Assembly: GCA_963575745.1 (NCBI GenBank)
Contig: CAUYUJ010002047.1
Coordinates: forward strand, 370,412 to 425,411
Length of the DNA stretch: 55,000 nucleotides
Direction: 5' to 3'
Origin: Prorocentrum cordatum
Taxonomy: Eukaryota > Sar > Dinophyceae > Prorocentrales > Prorocentraceae
In this document: piece by piece, positions 19,559-30,620 of the stretch
How the letters are laid out: every line of letters begins with the position of its first letter
Position numbering within the stretch: position 1 is the stretch's first letter
Made by a program: the position numbers and the translations under genes
The notes under the pieces: generated by a model
Database searches by the model: none
The model's input: only the letters and a program-made list of their open reading frames with translations
What the model was told of the DNA's origin: nothing

Positions 19559-19731
19559 TAGTAGTAGTCGTAGTAGTAGTAGTAGTAGTAGTAGTAGTAA
19601 TAGTAGTACTAGTAGTAGTAGTAGTATCAGTAGGAGTAGTGGTAGTAGTAGTAGTAGTAGTAGTCGTCGTCAATGAAGCCGCAGTCCTAGTCGCATTCCT
19701 TGTCGTAGTAAGAGTAGTAGTACGGGTAGTC

Positions 19732-19779
<48 letters not shown>

Positions 19780-19785
19780 ATACAA
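19045..19785. repeat. AGT/GTA trinucleotide tract
   Basis: More than 700 bp of AGTAGT with CGT, AAT and AGA interruptions and a short unique gap at about 19675-19725. It yields poly-Val, Thr or Tyr open frames that are not genes. Confidence 0.95.
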
Positions 19786-20039
19786 TAATAGTAGCACTCG
19801 TCGCAGCATTAGTAGTTCGAGCCGAAGTAGCAATCTGAATCGTAGTAGTAACAATAGTAATCGCAGTGGTCGGATGCGCGAAAGCAGTCGTAATAATAGT
19901 AGTGGTAGTAAGCGCGGTAGGTCCGTGGTAGTAGTAACAATGAAATTCTGAGTAGCAGTAGTAGTAGTAGTAGTAGCAGCAGCAGCAGCAACAGTAGCAG
20001 TAGTAGTAGTAGTATGGGGCGGAAAGTTAATTGGTTTGT

Positions 20040-20576
20040 AGGTTTGAACCCGCGTGCTCTGCAGCTTCAACAACTCGAGTAAGCGCGGGTCGCCCGCAGA
20101 AGCCCCGAGAAAGTCTGCTTCAGGGGCCGCAGGAGGGCCCTCTGTAACGAGCAAGCCAACACTGATGAGTTCGTCCAACGGTTTCTCGACCACAGATTCG
20201 AGCACATCAAGGTAAACGCCGCCAACGTACCACACCACCACCACTCGGGCCATATCCGCCTGCTGTATCCAGAGTACTTTGCCCGACGGCTTGCACTGCA
20301 ACAAAGGAACCATCATCTCGCGGACATCGTCAGGCAACGCGCGGGCCATATCAAGGACGTTGTGGGGCCTGTAAATGGCACCGCCCCAACCGGGGCACTT
20401 CCGCAACCAGGCCGTAAAAAAATCGAGACCACCTGGTCCGGTATCTCTGCATCCAAATAACCCCAAACAGCAATGAAGAATGAAGGAATCGGCATCCAGA
20501 CTTTCAGTTTTGGGCTTCGCGGGTGTGCGGCTATGCACTTGCAGTGCTGGGATCCGCAAGTCGCTGGTGCCAATCG
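20040..20576 (-). CDS. Exon-like segment b, copy 2 (unrecognised protein)
   Basis: Read on the minus strand, an open segment follows a pyrimidine-rich run ending CTCTCCCGTAG, a good splice-acceptor candidate. It encodes KPKTESLDADSFILHCC, then GGLDFFTAWLRKCPGWGG, MARALPDDVREMMVPLLQ, ESVVEKPLDELISVG and KPINFPPH, with no stop over ~175 residues. Copy 1 at 22190-22681 is clearly paralogous but broken. I do not recognise the family. The N-terminal part has hydrophobic aromatic residues but no obvious membrane helix. The downstream 3' side runs into AGT repeats. Exon status is inferred from conservation between copies and the acceptor; no start codon is assigned. Confidence 0.42.
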
Positions 20577-20599
20577 CTACGGGAGAGAAGATGGGAGGG

Positions 20600-21466
20600 G
20601 GGATAATAACCAACATGGTATGGAATTGGACCATCGCCCTCGTTGGAGGAGTCGCTCTCCGTCGGGCCCCGGGAACATCCAAGTTCGCGATGGACCGAGA
20701 CTTCGACGAGCTTTCGGTGATAACGCCTTTTCAGAACACCCCCGCTATGGCGAAGGGAAAAAACCGCGCGTGTTTTTTTTTCTGTTTTGCAAGGTTCCAC
20801 CGCGGATCGCCGGCACACCCGCACGCTGTCTGATTGCTCTCGCGCTCGCTCCCCAGGACCCATGGCGGGGAAAAACTCCCCAGCACAGGCCGCAAGACGC
20901 GAGCGTCCTGGCTCAACCTGGATGGGGTGGGGGGAAACCGCAGCGGTCGGTATTTTGACCGCGACATCACTGTAGCAACCCAACCCCCTCCCCCCCCAAA
21001 AAAACACATGCTGGCGCGGATGGGCGGGAGGGGGCCTCGCTGCCAGACGACAGCTGCCGCGCGATACGCGCCCATCCTCGCGCCCCTGGAGTCCGCCGAA
21101 TGCGAAACCACATTCGCCGACCCAGACCGCAAGGCACGATTCTGTCGGCGCAACCGCGGAGTGGACTGTGGAGGAGCCGCTACCATCGAAATTTGACAAC
21201 AGTTGCACTGAAACACATTCTACGAAATTCGCGAAACGTTCTGTCGGAGGAAAATACGCACGCCAGGGGATCTACCGCCGCACGACAGAACGCGACCATC
21301 CTCGCGCCCCTAGCGTCGACCGCATACAGAAAACACACTCGCCAACTCAGCCAGCAAGGAACAATCCTGGAGCGGCCATTGAGGGCTCCCTTTTTTGGTT
21401 TGATGCTCGACCTGTCCAAAGCCTCCCGCGCACTCGCGTTGAGTGGGAAAACGCCGTTTTTTTGTG

Positions 21467-21521
<55 letters not shown>

Positions 21522-22140
21522 GACATATAAAAATTACTGGTTTCAAAACCTCCACCGCCGCGTGCTGGGACACCTGCACGTTGCGAGTTCTGGCTCGCAT
21601 GGCTTTTGTCAGAGTCCCCCTACAATGTTGCGGCTTGGGCGGGGCAGCGATCCGCCTCACGAGTCCCTCCCCTTCTCTACCGCCCCCTCATCCCTCCCCC
21701 ATTTCACCATGCGTGCATCGCGGGCCCTCAACTTGCGGGCGCATGATTCCGCGCGCGGGTGAGACTCGCCGCCGTGCGTCGGCAATGCAGTATTTACCTG
21801 CGCTTGCAAGACGTTGCACACTTTCTTCGAAAAGGATACCGCAAATGAGCATCTGAGGGGGGGGGGGGGGGGGGGGGGCGCCCCCCCGTATATAGACATG
21901 TGTCTATGTGTGTATATATATACATATATACACATATGTATATGTGTGTGTTTGGCAGGCACATTTGTGCATGTATATTCCTACATGCATATAAATATAT
22001 ATGTATAGGTATTCAGTTCCACCTCTGCACTACTGAACATATTCCTGCGTTGAGGGGGGAGCGCCCCTGTATCATCTGATTTTGCATGTCCATCAATGCA
22101 GGCGCAAAAGCTAATTGAAAGCTGCTCGTGGCCGGCAACA
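20600..22140 (-). repeat. Repeated intron-like sequence U, copy 1
   Basis: About 1.5 kb lying between exon-like segments b1 and b2. Contains two or three internal diverged units with GACCATCCTCGCGCCCCT, CGCACTCGCCAACCC and GCGCAACC, an AT tract (21470-21512), a G20 run near 21858 and a TATATG-rich end (21895-22010). Shared with copies at 23580, 26030 and 28500 in the same orientation. Its minus-strand 3' end CAACGAGGGCGATGGTCCAA precedes the acceptor of b2. Confidence 0.7.
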
Positions 22141-22189
22141 GGACGCGGCGCGGCTCGCTGCTGCCCAGTCTTCGGCCCCGCGGTGAGCA

Positions 22190-22681
22190 TAACCCGATGG
22201 GAAAGAAAGTTGCTTGGTTTGCATCTGTGCACCCGCGTGCTCTGCTGCTTCTATTGCTCAAGCAAGCGCGGGTCGCTCGCGGAGGCCCCGAGACAATCTG
22301 CTTCAAAAGAAGCCGTGGGGGAGCCCTCTGCAACGAACAAGGCAACACTGAGCAGTCCGTCCAACGGTTTCTCGACCACCGAATCGACCACCCAGGGCAG
22401 AGCAGCAAAGAACCACCATCTCGCGGACATCGCCAGGCAAGGTGCGGGCCATGTCAAAGATGTTGTGGGGCCTGTCAATGGCGCCGCCCCAACCGGGTCG
22501 CATCCGCAACCAGGCCGTAAAAAAATCGAGACCACCTGGTCGGATATCTCTGCATCCAAATAACACCAAGCAGCAATGAAGAATGAAAGAATCGGCATCC
22601 ATAATTTCAGTTTTGGGCTCCGCGGCTGCGCGGTTATGCACTTGCACTGCTGGGATCCGCAAGTCGCCGGTGCCTGAGTAG
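22190..22681 (-). pseudogene. Exon-like segment b, copy 1 (broken)
   Basis: Paralogue of 20040-20576. It follows a pyrimidine-rich acceptor-like run ending TTTTCCCATAG. Conserved peptides include MDADSFILHCCLVLFGC, GGLDFFTAWLRMRPGWGG and DMARTLPGDVREMVV. It lacks about 90 bp present in copy 2 (the segment with LWIQQADMARVVVVWYVGG), shifting frame, and has a TAG at 22251-22253 where copy 2 has a Leu codon. It continues with RVHRCKPSNFLSH, matching the RVQTYKPINFPPH of copy 2. Function unknown. Confidence 0.5.
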
Positions 22682-22762
22682 CTATGGGAAAAGAAGATGG
22701 GGGAGATAATAAGAATCAACATGATATGGGATATCCATCCCAGCCCACGAGGCTCAACGTTG

Positions 22763-22765
<3 letters not shown>

Positions 22766-22834
<69 letters not shown>
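22766..22834. repeat. CT dinucleotide tract
   Basis: Pure TC run of ~68 bp next to CAGCCCACGAGGCTCAACG, a word also found at the edge of U copy 2. Confidence 0.95.
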
Positions 22835-22835
<1 letters not shown>

Positions 22836-23529
22836 ATATATTCTCACGCCCTCGCCAGCGCGTGACCACGGTCGCGGCGAGGCAGCGCGCAGCCGAGCTC
22901 GGGGGGGGGGGGGGGAGGTGGAGGAAGGGGGGGAAGACGGAGGAGGCGGCGGAGGCAGAGGGGGGCGAGGAGGAGGAGAGATGCTGGAAAAGGCGCTGCA
23001 CCTCGAGCCCGCCTCGCTCCACGCGTTTCGGATCGCCCTCCTCGGATTTCAAGTCCCTCTGGTCGCCTTTGGGATCCTTGCAAGGCGGCGGGTGCTGAGA
23101 ACTCGCCCTCTCGCGCGGGTAGTGCAAAATATTGCATTTGATGCGATCGGACAAGCACGCCTTCACAACCGTCTCAAGATAAACCACCCGACATGTTAAA
23201 TCAAATGCAGCCTTCTTCAGCTCACAGTTCTGCCTCGCGGATTCGCCCATGTCTTTCATTGCCTGCAACATCTCCAAGTTTGAGCGGCTGCGTGCTGTGA
23301 ACGCAGCCTCCAGCGCAGACGGCAAGCAATCCTCAAGGCCATCGTCCATACTCTTGTCCTTGCCTGTGTCCTTGTCTGCGCCTTTCTCTGCCTGCACGTT
23401 GTCTTTGCCTGCGCTTTTCTGTGCTGATGGCGAGCGGGATCGGTCGCGGGGACCATCGGGCATCGATAACAATGGTTTCGAACGAGGCCCTGACATGCGC
23501 GCTGAGCGCGCGGGGAGTACTCGAGCCAA
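22834..23529 (-). CDS. Exon-like segment a, copy 2 (unrecognised RS-like/coiled protein)
   Basis: Minus-strand open segment beginning near LARVLPARSARMSG, with SMPDGPRDRSRSPS, a charged KDNVQAEKGADKDTGK stretch, then DGLEDCLPSALEAAFTARS and MKDMGESARQNCELKK, which look like a short coiled helix, then a helix-like LETVVKACLSDRIK. The paralogue at 25139-25923 matches to about residue 145, after which this frame diverges into Pro/Ser repeats (22834-23105), so the true exon probably ends near 23110. A stop lies just upstream of the first conserved codon and no ATG is conserved. Identity unknown. Confidence 0.4.
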
Positions 23530-23579
23530 TTCGGCCGCTCACGAAAGGGGTCTGATAATCAACATCATATTGATTCTCA

Positions 23580-25130
23580 GCCCACGAGGTTCAACGTTGG
23601 GACATCGCCCTCGTTGGATGTTCTCGCTCTCTTTCGGCCCCAGACGTCCGCGTTCGCGACTTGTCCGATGGCTTCAACACGCTTTCGGGCATGAGTTCCT
23701 CCAGGGCGCCCCCGTGGCCCCGAAGGAAAAAACGCGTTTTTTTTTGTTTATATATATACATATATATATATGTATATATATAAACATCTCAAACCTGCCA
23801 CCGCCGATCACTAGCACACCCGCCAGGTGCGAGATTAGTCTCGCGCTCCACCCCAGGACCCAGGGAAGGAGATAACTCCTCAACACAGGCCGCGAGACGC
23901 GATTATCCTGGCGCAACCTTGGGGCGGGCTGCGGGAACGCCGCTGCCATCGATGTGTCCACCACAACAGCAATGGAGCAACCCAGCAAATAAAAAAAAGA
24001 AGTGGTTTCTTAGAGCGGGAGAGGGGGGCCTTGCTGCCGGGGGGGCAGCCGCCGCGCGAAGCGCGGCCATCCTCGCGCCTCTGGAGCCAGCCGCATGCCG
24101 AAACCGCACTCGCCAACCCTGACCGCGCGGCACGATTCTCCGGGCGCAACCTTGGAGTGGATTCCGGAGAAGCCGCTGCCATCGAAATTTGAAGCCACAG
24201 CGGCACTGAAGCATTCCAACGATTTTCGCATGGACGTTCTTGTCGGAGGAAGGTCTGGGTGCCAGGGGATCTACCGCCAACCGCAGAAAGAAAGCGCATT
24301 CGATAACCCAGACCGCAAGGAACAATTCTGGAGCGACCGTTGCGGCGTGGACTTCTTTTGAGATTGATCCTCAACCTGTCCACACTCTCCCGCGCGCCTC
24401 CAGAGATACAGCCTTCCAGGAGGCACTCGCGCTGGCGAAAAAAAAACCGCGCGTGGTTGTTTACTGGATTCAAAAGCTCCACCGCCGCGTGCTAGGACAT
24501 CCGCCACTGCGAGTTCAGCCTCGCACGGCTGCTTTGTCGGAGTCCTCCTACACTGTTGCGGCCTGGGCGAGGCAGCGCTCCGCATCACTAATCCCCCCTC
24601 CTTCTCTGAATCCCCCTCATCCCCCCCCTCTCCCCCCTGCGCGCATCGCAGAACGTCAACTCGCGGGCGCGTGATTCCGTGCGCGGGTGAGCCTCGCCGC
24701 CGTGCGCCGGCGAAATGCAATGTCTACCTGTGCTTGCAAGACGTTGCACAGCATCTTCGAACAGGATAGCACAAACCAAGATATGAGAGGGACGCACCCA
24801 CGTATATATGTTTATATATACATACATATATGTATATATATGTAATTACATATCTGTATGCATATATACATACATATATGAATATATATATATATATGCA
24901 TGTACATATGCATATATATATATATATATATATATATTCACATAGTCGGCTTATATTGGTGTCCACTGCTCGAGGCGAACTGGTATACATATGAAGTGTA
25001 TATATAAAAATGTATGAACACACATATAGAAACATAGACATGTATGTATATGTGTATATATATGTATGTATGTATATATATGTATACATACAGGTACCTC
25101 TACATATATCTATACATCTATATTCATGCA
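23580..25130 (-). repeat. Repeated intron-like sequence U, copy 2
   Basis: Lies between segments a1 and a2. Minus-strand end CATCCAACGAGGGCGATGTC then CAACGTTGAACCTCGTGGG runs to TGTTGATTATCAG just before a2. Internal units at about 23870, 24055 and 24265 repeat CGCGGCCATCCTCGCGCC-type words, and ATATGTATAC-rich tracts lie at 24790-25130. Confidence 0.7.
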
Positions 25131-25138
25131 TAGTCTGG

Positions 25139-25923
25139 TTATATTGGTATTCGCTGCTCGAGGCGACCTTGTATAAAGATAAAGTTCAAGCCAATCGAGC
25201 ATGGCTTTGCGGCCAACAAAACTACGAAGTGCCTGTCATGTAGAACCTGTGGTCCCAAATCCTGTGGCCATCGATCCCGACGAAGCTCTTCGTATGTCGC
25301 CCGAGTTGTACATGGGGTCCAGCCGTGGAATCGATCGTTGTACTGTAAGTCGCGGATGTATACGAAATCGTCGTTGTTCTCTGCGATGTACATCCAGCAC
25401 TTGACGTAGTAGCTCCAGTACCTTGGGCCCCATTGGGTGTCCTCCAGGTTCTGGCGCCACCACGTTGCGTAGTCCTCTTTCGTGCGCGCCCGCTTCGAAC
25501 GCGGGCAGTTCAAAACCTTCTGTTTAATTTGTTCGGAAAAACAAGCCTTCACAACCATCTCAAGGTACCCCAACCGACATGTTAAGTCCAATGCAGCTTT
25601 TTCAGCTCGCGGTTCTGCCTCGCGGCTTCGTCCATGTCCTTGATTGCCTGCGACATCTCAAAATTTGAGCGGCTGCGTGCTGTGAGCGTGGCCTCCAGCG
25701 CTGACTGCAAGCACTCCTCAAAACCATCGCCCGTGCTCTTGTCCTTTTCTTTCCCCTTGCCTGCGCCTTTCTCTGCCTGCAAGTTGTCCTTGCCCGCGCC
25801 TTCCTCTACTGGTGGCGAGCGGGATCGGTCGCGGAGGCTATCGGGCATCGATGCTAACGGTTTCGAGTGCAACCCTGATATGCGCGCTGAGCGCGCGGGA
25901 AGTACTCGAGCCAATTCGGCCAC
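25139..25923 (-). pseudogene. Exon-like segment a, copy 1 (frameshifted)
   Basis: Paralogue of 22834-23529: AELARVLPARSARISG, SMPDSLRDRSRSPPVE, DGFEECLQSALEATLTARS, MDEAARQNRELKK. One base is missing relative to copy 2 in the CTTTTTC run at about 25597-25601, after which the frame continues as DLTCRLGYLEMVVKACFSEQ and a Trp/Tyr-rich tail (EDYATWWRQNLEDTQWG, RYWSYYVKCWMYIAENNDD). This tail is absent from copy 2. No known domain recognised. A single-base sequencing error is an alternative to real decay. Confidence 0.42.
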
Positions 25924-26029
25924 TCACGAGGGGGCTGCGAATCGTCGTTGTCCTCTTCCTCGCCCTCCCCCCTCCCTGCCTCCTCCTGCGTCCTCTTTGG
26001 CGCGCGCACGCCCCGCTCTCAATATCTCG

Positions 26030-26730
26030 TGCTGCCCTTTGCGAACGCGGAATCTGTCGCCGCACGACGGAACGCGACCATCCTCGCGCTCCCAGCGCCA
26101 GCCGCATGGAGAAAGCACACCCGCTAACCCAGACCGCAAGGCGCGATTATCCTGGCGCGGCCGTTGGATGTGGACTTTTTTTTGGCTTGATGCCCGCCCG
26201 GTCCGAACTCCAACGCGCCTCCGCAAGGGAACCCGCCGGGGAACGCGCCCGTTGGGCCGGAGAAAAAACCGCGCGTGGTGTCGGCCTTCAAAACCTCCAC
26301 CGCCGCGCGATGAGACATCCGCACGCTGCGAGTTCACCCTCGCATGGCTCTTGTCGGCGCCTCCTACAATGTGTCGACTTGGAAGGGGAAGCGCTCCGCA
26401 TTGCGAATCCCTCTCCTTCTCTAACCCCCCCTCGCCCCTCCTCCTTTCCCCACGCGTGCATCGCGGCAGCTCAACTAGCCAGGACATAATTCCGTACTCG
26501 CGTGGGCCTCGCCGCCGTGCATCGGCGACGCGCGGCTTTGACCTGCGCAGCAAGACGTTGCACTATATGTTCGACAAGGATGCCATGAGGAAGCATACGA
26601 GGGGGGCGCCCATACGCATTGCTGCGATGTGTGTGTGGGGGGGGGGGGGGGGGGGGGGCTGCATCATCTGGATGTGCAAAAGTAACGCTGCACACGCAAA
26701 AAAAACAACTTGAAATCTGCTCGCGAAGTG
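26030..26730 (-). repeat. Repeated intron-like sequence U, copy 3 (shorter)
   Basis: Shares the second half of copies 1 and 4: CGCCGCACGACGGAACGCGA, TTTTTTTTGGCTTGATGCCC, AAAACCTCCACCGCCGCGC, GACGTTGCAC, a G run at 26637-26658 and ACGCAAAAAAAACAACTTGA. Lies upstream (minus strand) of segment a1. Confidence 0.65.
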
Positions 26731-26776
26731 GCAGCGGCCACAAGCCACTGGCCGAGCGCCTGCCGCCTCTGACGCA

Positions 26777-26881
26777 CTACAAGAACCCCTCACTAATCCG
26801 TTTTGCCCTCGCATTCGGCCCCCCCCGGCGCTCGGGGCCGCTCGCAACGCTAGAAGTCGAAGCCGCGGCGGCGTCGCTCAT
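26777..26881 (-). CDS. Short possible first exon
   Basis: Minus-strand ATG at 26879-26881 opens MSDAAAASTSSVASGPERR followed by a Lys/Arg-rich end, 34 codons to TAG. Ala/Ser-rich starts of this kind are common in first exons, and it precedes U copy 3 as segment c follows U copy 4. Too short to identify. Confidence 0.2.
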   Translation of the reverse strand: MSDAAAASTSSVASGPERRGGPNARAKRISEGFL

Positions 26882-27039
26882 CTTGGGAAGGCTGCCGGCG
26901 ATTATCTCGGGGTCCTCTCAGACCGCGTCGACTGGCAGGATGCAATGAGCAACGTGCAGGATGAAACCGCAAGATCCAATACTGGACATTCTTCACTATT
27001 CCGTTATCCCCCTGTTTTGCGTCAAGTCCCTCTTGCATT

Positions 27040-27239
27040 CCTTTAGGTGCCTTCTTCGCCCGTGGGAATCCCCCTCCGTCATGTCTCCTTCTTTCTTTTC
27101 TTCTGTCTCATCCTTCCTCCGTATTTCCCGTCCTCCTTGTGTCGTCCTTCCTTCTGTCCTCCTTGCCGGCCCTTCTCCTCACTTTCTTTGTCCATCCTTC
27201 CTTTCTTTCCTCCATGATACGTCCCCCAACCCCTTTTCA
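27040..27239. other. Pyrimidine-rich stretch, no gene seen
   Basis: Plus strand is CT-rich (TCCTTCTTTCTTTTCTTCTG and similar). On the minus strand it follows exon-like segment d as a purine run. Confidence 0.5.
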
Positions 27240-27402
27240 ACAAAGATGCCCGTCTCCGCCGCCGGGAACGAGCCGATCTCCTGGGCGATCTGGGTCGTCA
27301 TGGCCTCGAACCCTTCAGGCGGCGAACCTGGAGCTGCACCGTGCCAGCTCGTCCACTTCTGCCGTTCCTCGCTGGGCTGCAGTTCACTCAGAGTTCGTTC
27401 AG
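27240..27402 (-). CDS. Exon-like segment d (unrecognised)
   Basis: On the minus strand a textbook acceptor region (TCCTTTCCTCTCTCCCTCTC then TTTCTTCCTCTGG...TGATCAG) ends near 27402. The downstream frame reads SERTLSELQPSEERQKW, then TSWHGAAPGSPPEGFEAM and TTQIAQEIGSFPAAETG, an amphipathic, protein-like stretch with no repeats. It runs open into the purine-rich region. No family recognised. Likely the exon following segment c in the same gene. Confidence 0.42.
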
Positions 27403-27534
27403 AGTCTGATCAGACAAGTAACCAGAGGAAGAAAGAGAGAGAGGGAGAGAGGAAAGGAGACAACACCTAACACAACACAAGGACAATGCATATGGAAAAT
27501 CAAAAAACGAATGAGTTCATAAACCCTAATCTCC

Positions 27535-28497
27535 TTCATCGCACCAGCGAGGGCGCCGCGCTTCTTCCCGCTCTCGAATCCAAAACTGACGCCGTCCTGG
27601 AAGCCCTGCGCGTAGGCACTGTGCCACGCCGCAGATTCGCTGGACGTCCGCGCTTTTGTCACCACTGCCGTTGTTGCACCCATTGCTGAGCCCGTTGTTG
27701 CTGCATCTGCTGGGGTCGCTGCATCTGCGGAGGCTGCCGCCGCCACTGCATCCAGCCACCCCCGCGGCAACTGAAGCTGAGGCTGCAAATCGTTTTGGGC
27801 GCTTCCTTTCCGGAGGACTCGGAGTCTTTGGGACCCTTGGCAAGCCCTGGGCCTTGTGGTCAACTGGCGGCGGCGCGGGCGGCGCTGGCACAGGCACTGG
27901 TGGCAGCGCCTCTGCTCGCCCGCCACGCTGCCCATTTGGCAGAACCCAAGTTGACGATCGCCGCGCCAGCACTGGGGGTGGCGGCACCGGGGGCGCTGGC
28001 GGAAACTGCGGAACTGCCCAGTGCAGCTCGCCGCGCGGCTGCCCTAACTTTGGTTGTGGTGACGGATGCTGCGGGAATGCTGGCTGCAACTCCACACTCA
28101 GCCGCGCTGATTGTAGTTCTGGTGGTGGCGGATGCAGCGGGGGCTTCGGCTGCCGCTGATCGCGCGGGCGCGCTTTCTCCGGTCGAGGTGCTTGCTGTCT
28201 CCGAGGCGATGGCTGCAGCGATGATGCCCTGTGGCAAGGCGCTCTCTTCTCTCGTATCGGCTGTCGCTGCGGAGCCACTGACTGTGGTTGGGGTGTCTGC
28301 TGTGGCTCCGGGTGCGGCTGCGGCGTCGCTGTCTGTGGCTGCGCCGCGCGAGTGCCCCCATCCGCTGCGCCCAACGTCCGCGAGCCCCAGTTCTCATCAT
28401 CATCGGCAGCAGCAGCATGCGGCGGGAGCGCTTGCACATCGGCAGCGGCTGCGGAAGCCGACGGCGACGCGGCGCCCAGCGCCGCCTCATCAGCCAT
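27535..28497 (-). CDS. Exon-like segment c with ATG start, Pro/Gln/Ala-rich
   Basis: Minus-strand ATG at 28497 begins MADEAALGAASPSASAAAAD and DDDENWGSRTLGAADGG, then a long Pro/Gln-rich, presumably disordered region, PPVDHKAQGLPRVPKTPS and PPERKRPKRFAASASVAAG (a basic, possibly nuclear-localising patch). Near 27765 the protein-like frame switches by one base to WLDAVAAAASADAATPAD, SESAAWHSAYAQGFQDG and VSFGFESGKKRGALAGAMKE (27535-27765). A donor is expected close to 27535, followed by the acceptor at 27402. U copy 4 lies immediately upstream. The Pro-rich composition and the frame switch lower confidence. Confidence 0.42.
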
Positions 28498-28499
28498 GC

Positions 28500-29720
28500 G
28501 TCGCTACTCCCGCGGGGGCCGAAAAAAGGCGCTCCTCATGGGCTGCGCGCTGGAGCCACAACGGTTTCGGCATTGGGGGGGTTCTGAATAGGACGTGCGT
28601 CGAGCATGGCATCGCGACACCTCAGCGCTCGTCGTGCAGAAACAAAAAAACGCACGTGTTTTTTTACTGGCGTCGCAGAGTCCACCGCCAATCGCTGAGA
28701 CCTCCGCGCGCTGCGAGATCGTTCTCGCGCCCCCCCCCCCCCCCCCCCCCCCCAGGACCCATGGGGGGGGATCGCTCTCCAACGCAGGCCGCGAGGCGCG
28801 ATTATCCTGGCGCAACCTTGGAGTAAACTGCGGAAAAGACGCTGCCATCGAAACTAGATGTCACAGCGACACCCGAGCATCCCAACGAAACTCGCGTGAA
28901 CGGTCTCGTCGGAGGAAGGCCTGGCTGCCCAGAGATCTTGCGCCGAACGAACGTGACCATCCTCGAGCCCCTACCGCGACCGCATAGAGAATGCACACTC
29001 ACCACCAGGCGGCAAGGAGCGATTATCCTGACACAACCATTGTTTTTTTTTTTTTTTTTCTTTCTTTTTGATTTGGTCTCGATCTGTCTAAAGCCTCGAA
29101 CGCGCCTCCGAAAATGACACCCTCCAAGAGGCGCCCCCGTTGATCCGGAGGACAACAAAAAACGCGCGTGGTGTTTTCACTGGCTTCAAAACCTCCACCC
29201 TGCGCGGTGGGGCGTCCGCGCGCTGCGAGATCATCCTCGCAGGGCTTTTGTCGGAGTCTTCCTACAATTTTGCGGCTAAGAAGAGACAGAATCTGCATCA
29301 CTAATCCCTCCTCCTTTTCTGAACCACCTCATGCCTCCCCCTTTCCCCATACTAGCGTCGCAGCAGCTCAACTCGCCGACGCTTGATTCCGCCCGCGCGT
29401 GAGCCTCGCCGCAATGCGTCGGCGACGTCCGATATGTACCTGTGCTTCAAGCACGTTGCACAATATCTTCGGGAAAGAAACACACAAGCCAGCATATGAA
29501 GGGGGACGCCCCTACGTATGTATACATGTATACATACATGTCATGTACATGCACACGTATGTATACATATATATATGTATATATTCACACACATATATGT
29601 ATCCATATATATATATATATATACTTGCGTTGCGGGGGGACGCCCCTGTATCATCTGGCTTATATATGTACATGCCCAGCACACGCAAAAACTAATTAAG
29701 ATCTGCTCGTGGCTGGCCAA
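28500..29720 (-). repeat. Repeated intron-like sequence U, copy 4
   Basis: Contains C17 near 28735-28753, AGGACCCATGGGGGGGGATC, two internal units (about 28780 and 28935), a T-rich run at 29041-29065, GCGTCGGCGACG, CTTCAAGCACGTTGCAC, TATATG-rich sequence (29515-29630) and ACGCAAAAACTAATTAAGAT, all in the order of copy 1. Confidence 0.7.
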
Positions 29721-30460
29721 AGAACGCGTCGCTGTCGCTCGCGACTGTAACATCATCCGCTGTCGCTGGCGCCGAATGAACCCACCGCGAGCCAATTCTT
29801 GAGCCCAAAAACACGCTGTCGAATGGCACCGCGCAGTGCCACCTCTGTGCACGCATGCCTGCCCATGTTATGTACGCGTGTGTGTACAATATAAGATTGC
29901 ATGTGTTTCTGTATATATACACATATGTATATGTATATATACGATCATTAGTACATACAAACGTACCAAGTTGCTGAGAGTGGACCTGATGCGAGGCCGC
30001 AGCAACCGGCTGCAATTTGGCGCGGAGACATGGGGGGGGCAGTGCACAAGAACAAACCACGCGCGAGATAGCGAAAGACAGATTGTTAATGCTGCGCGGA
30101 CCCCCCCCCCACCCAAGGCCGTACCGGATATCCGAAGGGGTCGGCGGTGTGGCGTAAGCCCAGAATTTTCGAGCTGCATCCATCCGTGGAGGCAAAGCGG
30201 GCCTCCTTTCTCCAACCAATGCTGATCCACCTCAGCCCCCCGGACGGCTCCAATACGCACTGATTGTCAGCAGCGAGGGCGCGGACGCCAACGCCTTCGG
30301 CAAGCCGGCGGACCGCGCCGGAACCAGGGCAAGCACACTTTCAGGCCCTCCTCGTCCCCTCAGTGGCCTTTCGGGCCACCAAGGGAAAGAGGAGGGCAAC
30401 TGGGGGAAAAAGGCAGACAACCGCCGAGGAGGAACGCGGGAGGAGGCCTCAGGCGTAGAG
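29721..30460. other. No secure gene
   Basis: A minus-strand frame around 29715-29815 reads VHSAPATADDVTVASDSD and may be the exon upstream of U copy 4, but it is too short to claim. The rest includes a TATATG run at 29905-29945 and GC-rich sequence. Confidence 0.3.
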
Positions 30461-30461
30461 T

Positions 30462-30620
30462 TAAGTCGGGCCTGTCCTCCTACAGGGGGACTTGGGACAA
30501 AAAAACCCACAAGAGTCGTAAAATGCAACAAACTTGTCAAAGATAGGAAAAAATCGTCCCCAGACTAATTGTTGACTATTTTTGAATAGCCCCCCCTGTA
30601 GAGGGACAGACCCGACTTGA
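30462..30620. mobile_element. Family A element, copy 6
   Basis: TAAGTCGGGCCTGTCCTCCT at the left, AGGGACAGACCCGACTTGA at the right, ATCGTCCCCAGACTAATTG inside. Flanks GCGTAGAGT and GCGTCGAGC (30453-30461, 30621-30629) agree at 7 of 9 positions, a decayed target duplication. Confidence 0.75.

Noticed and set aside
19009-19673. Long poly-Val and poly-Thr open frames
   Set aside because: Translations of the AGT/ACT tract with no unique sequence at either end.
21470-21512. AT run as a TATA-type promoter
   Set aside because: It is a pure dinucleotide repeat inside repeated sequence U, and dinoflagellate promoters are not known to use a standard TATA box.
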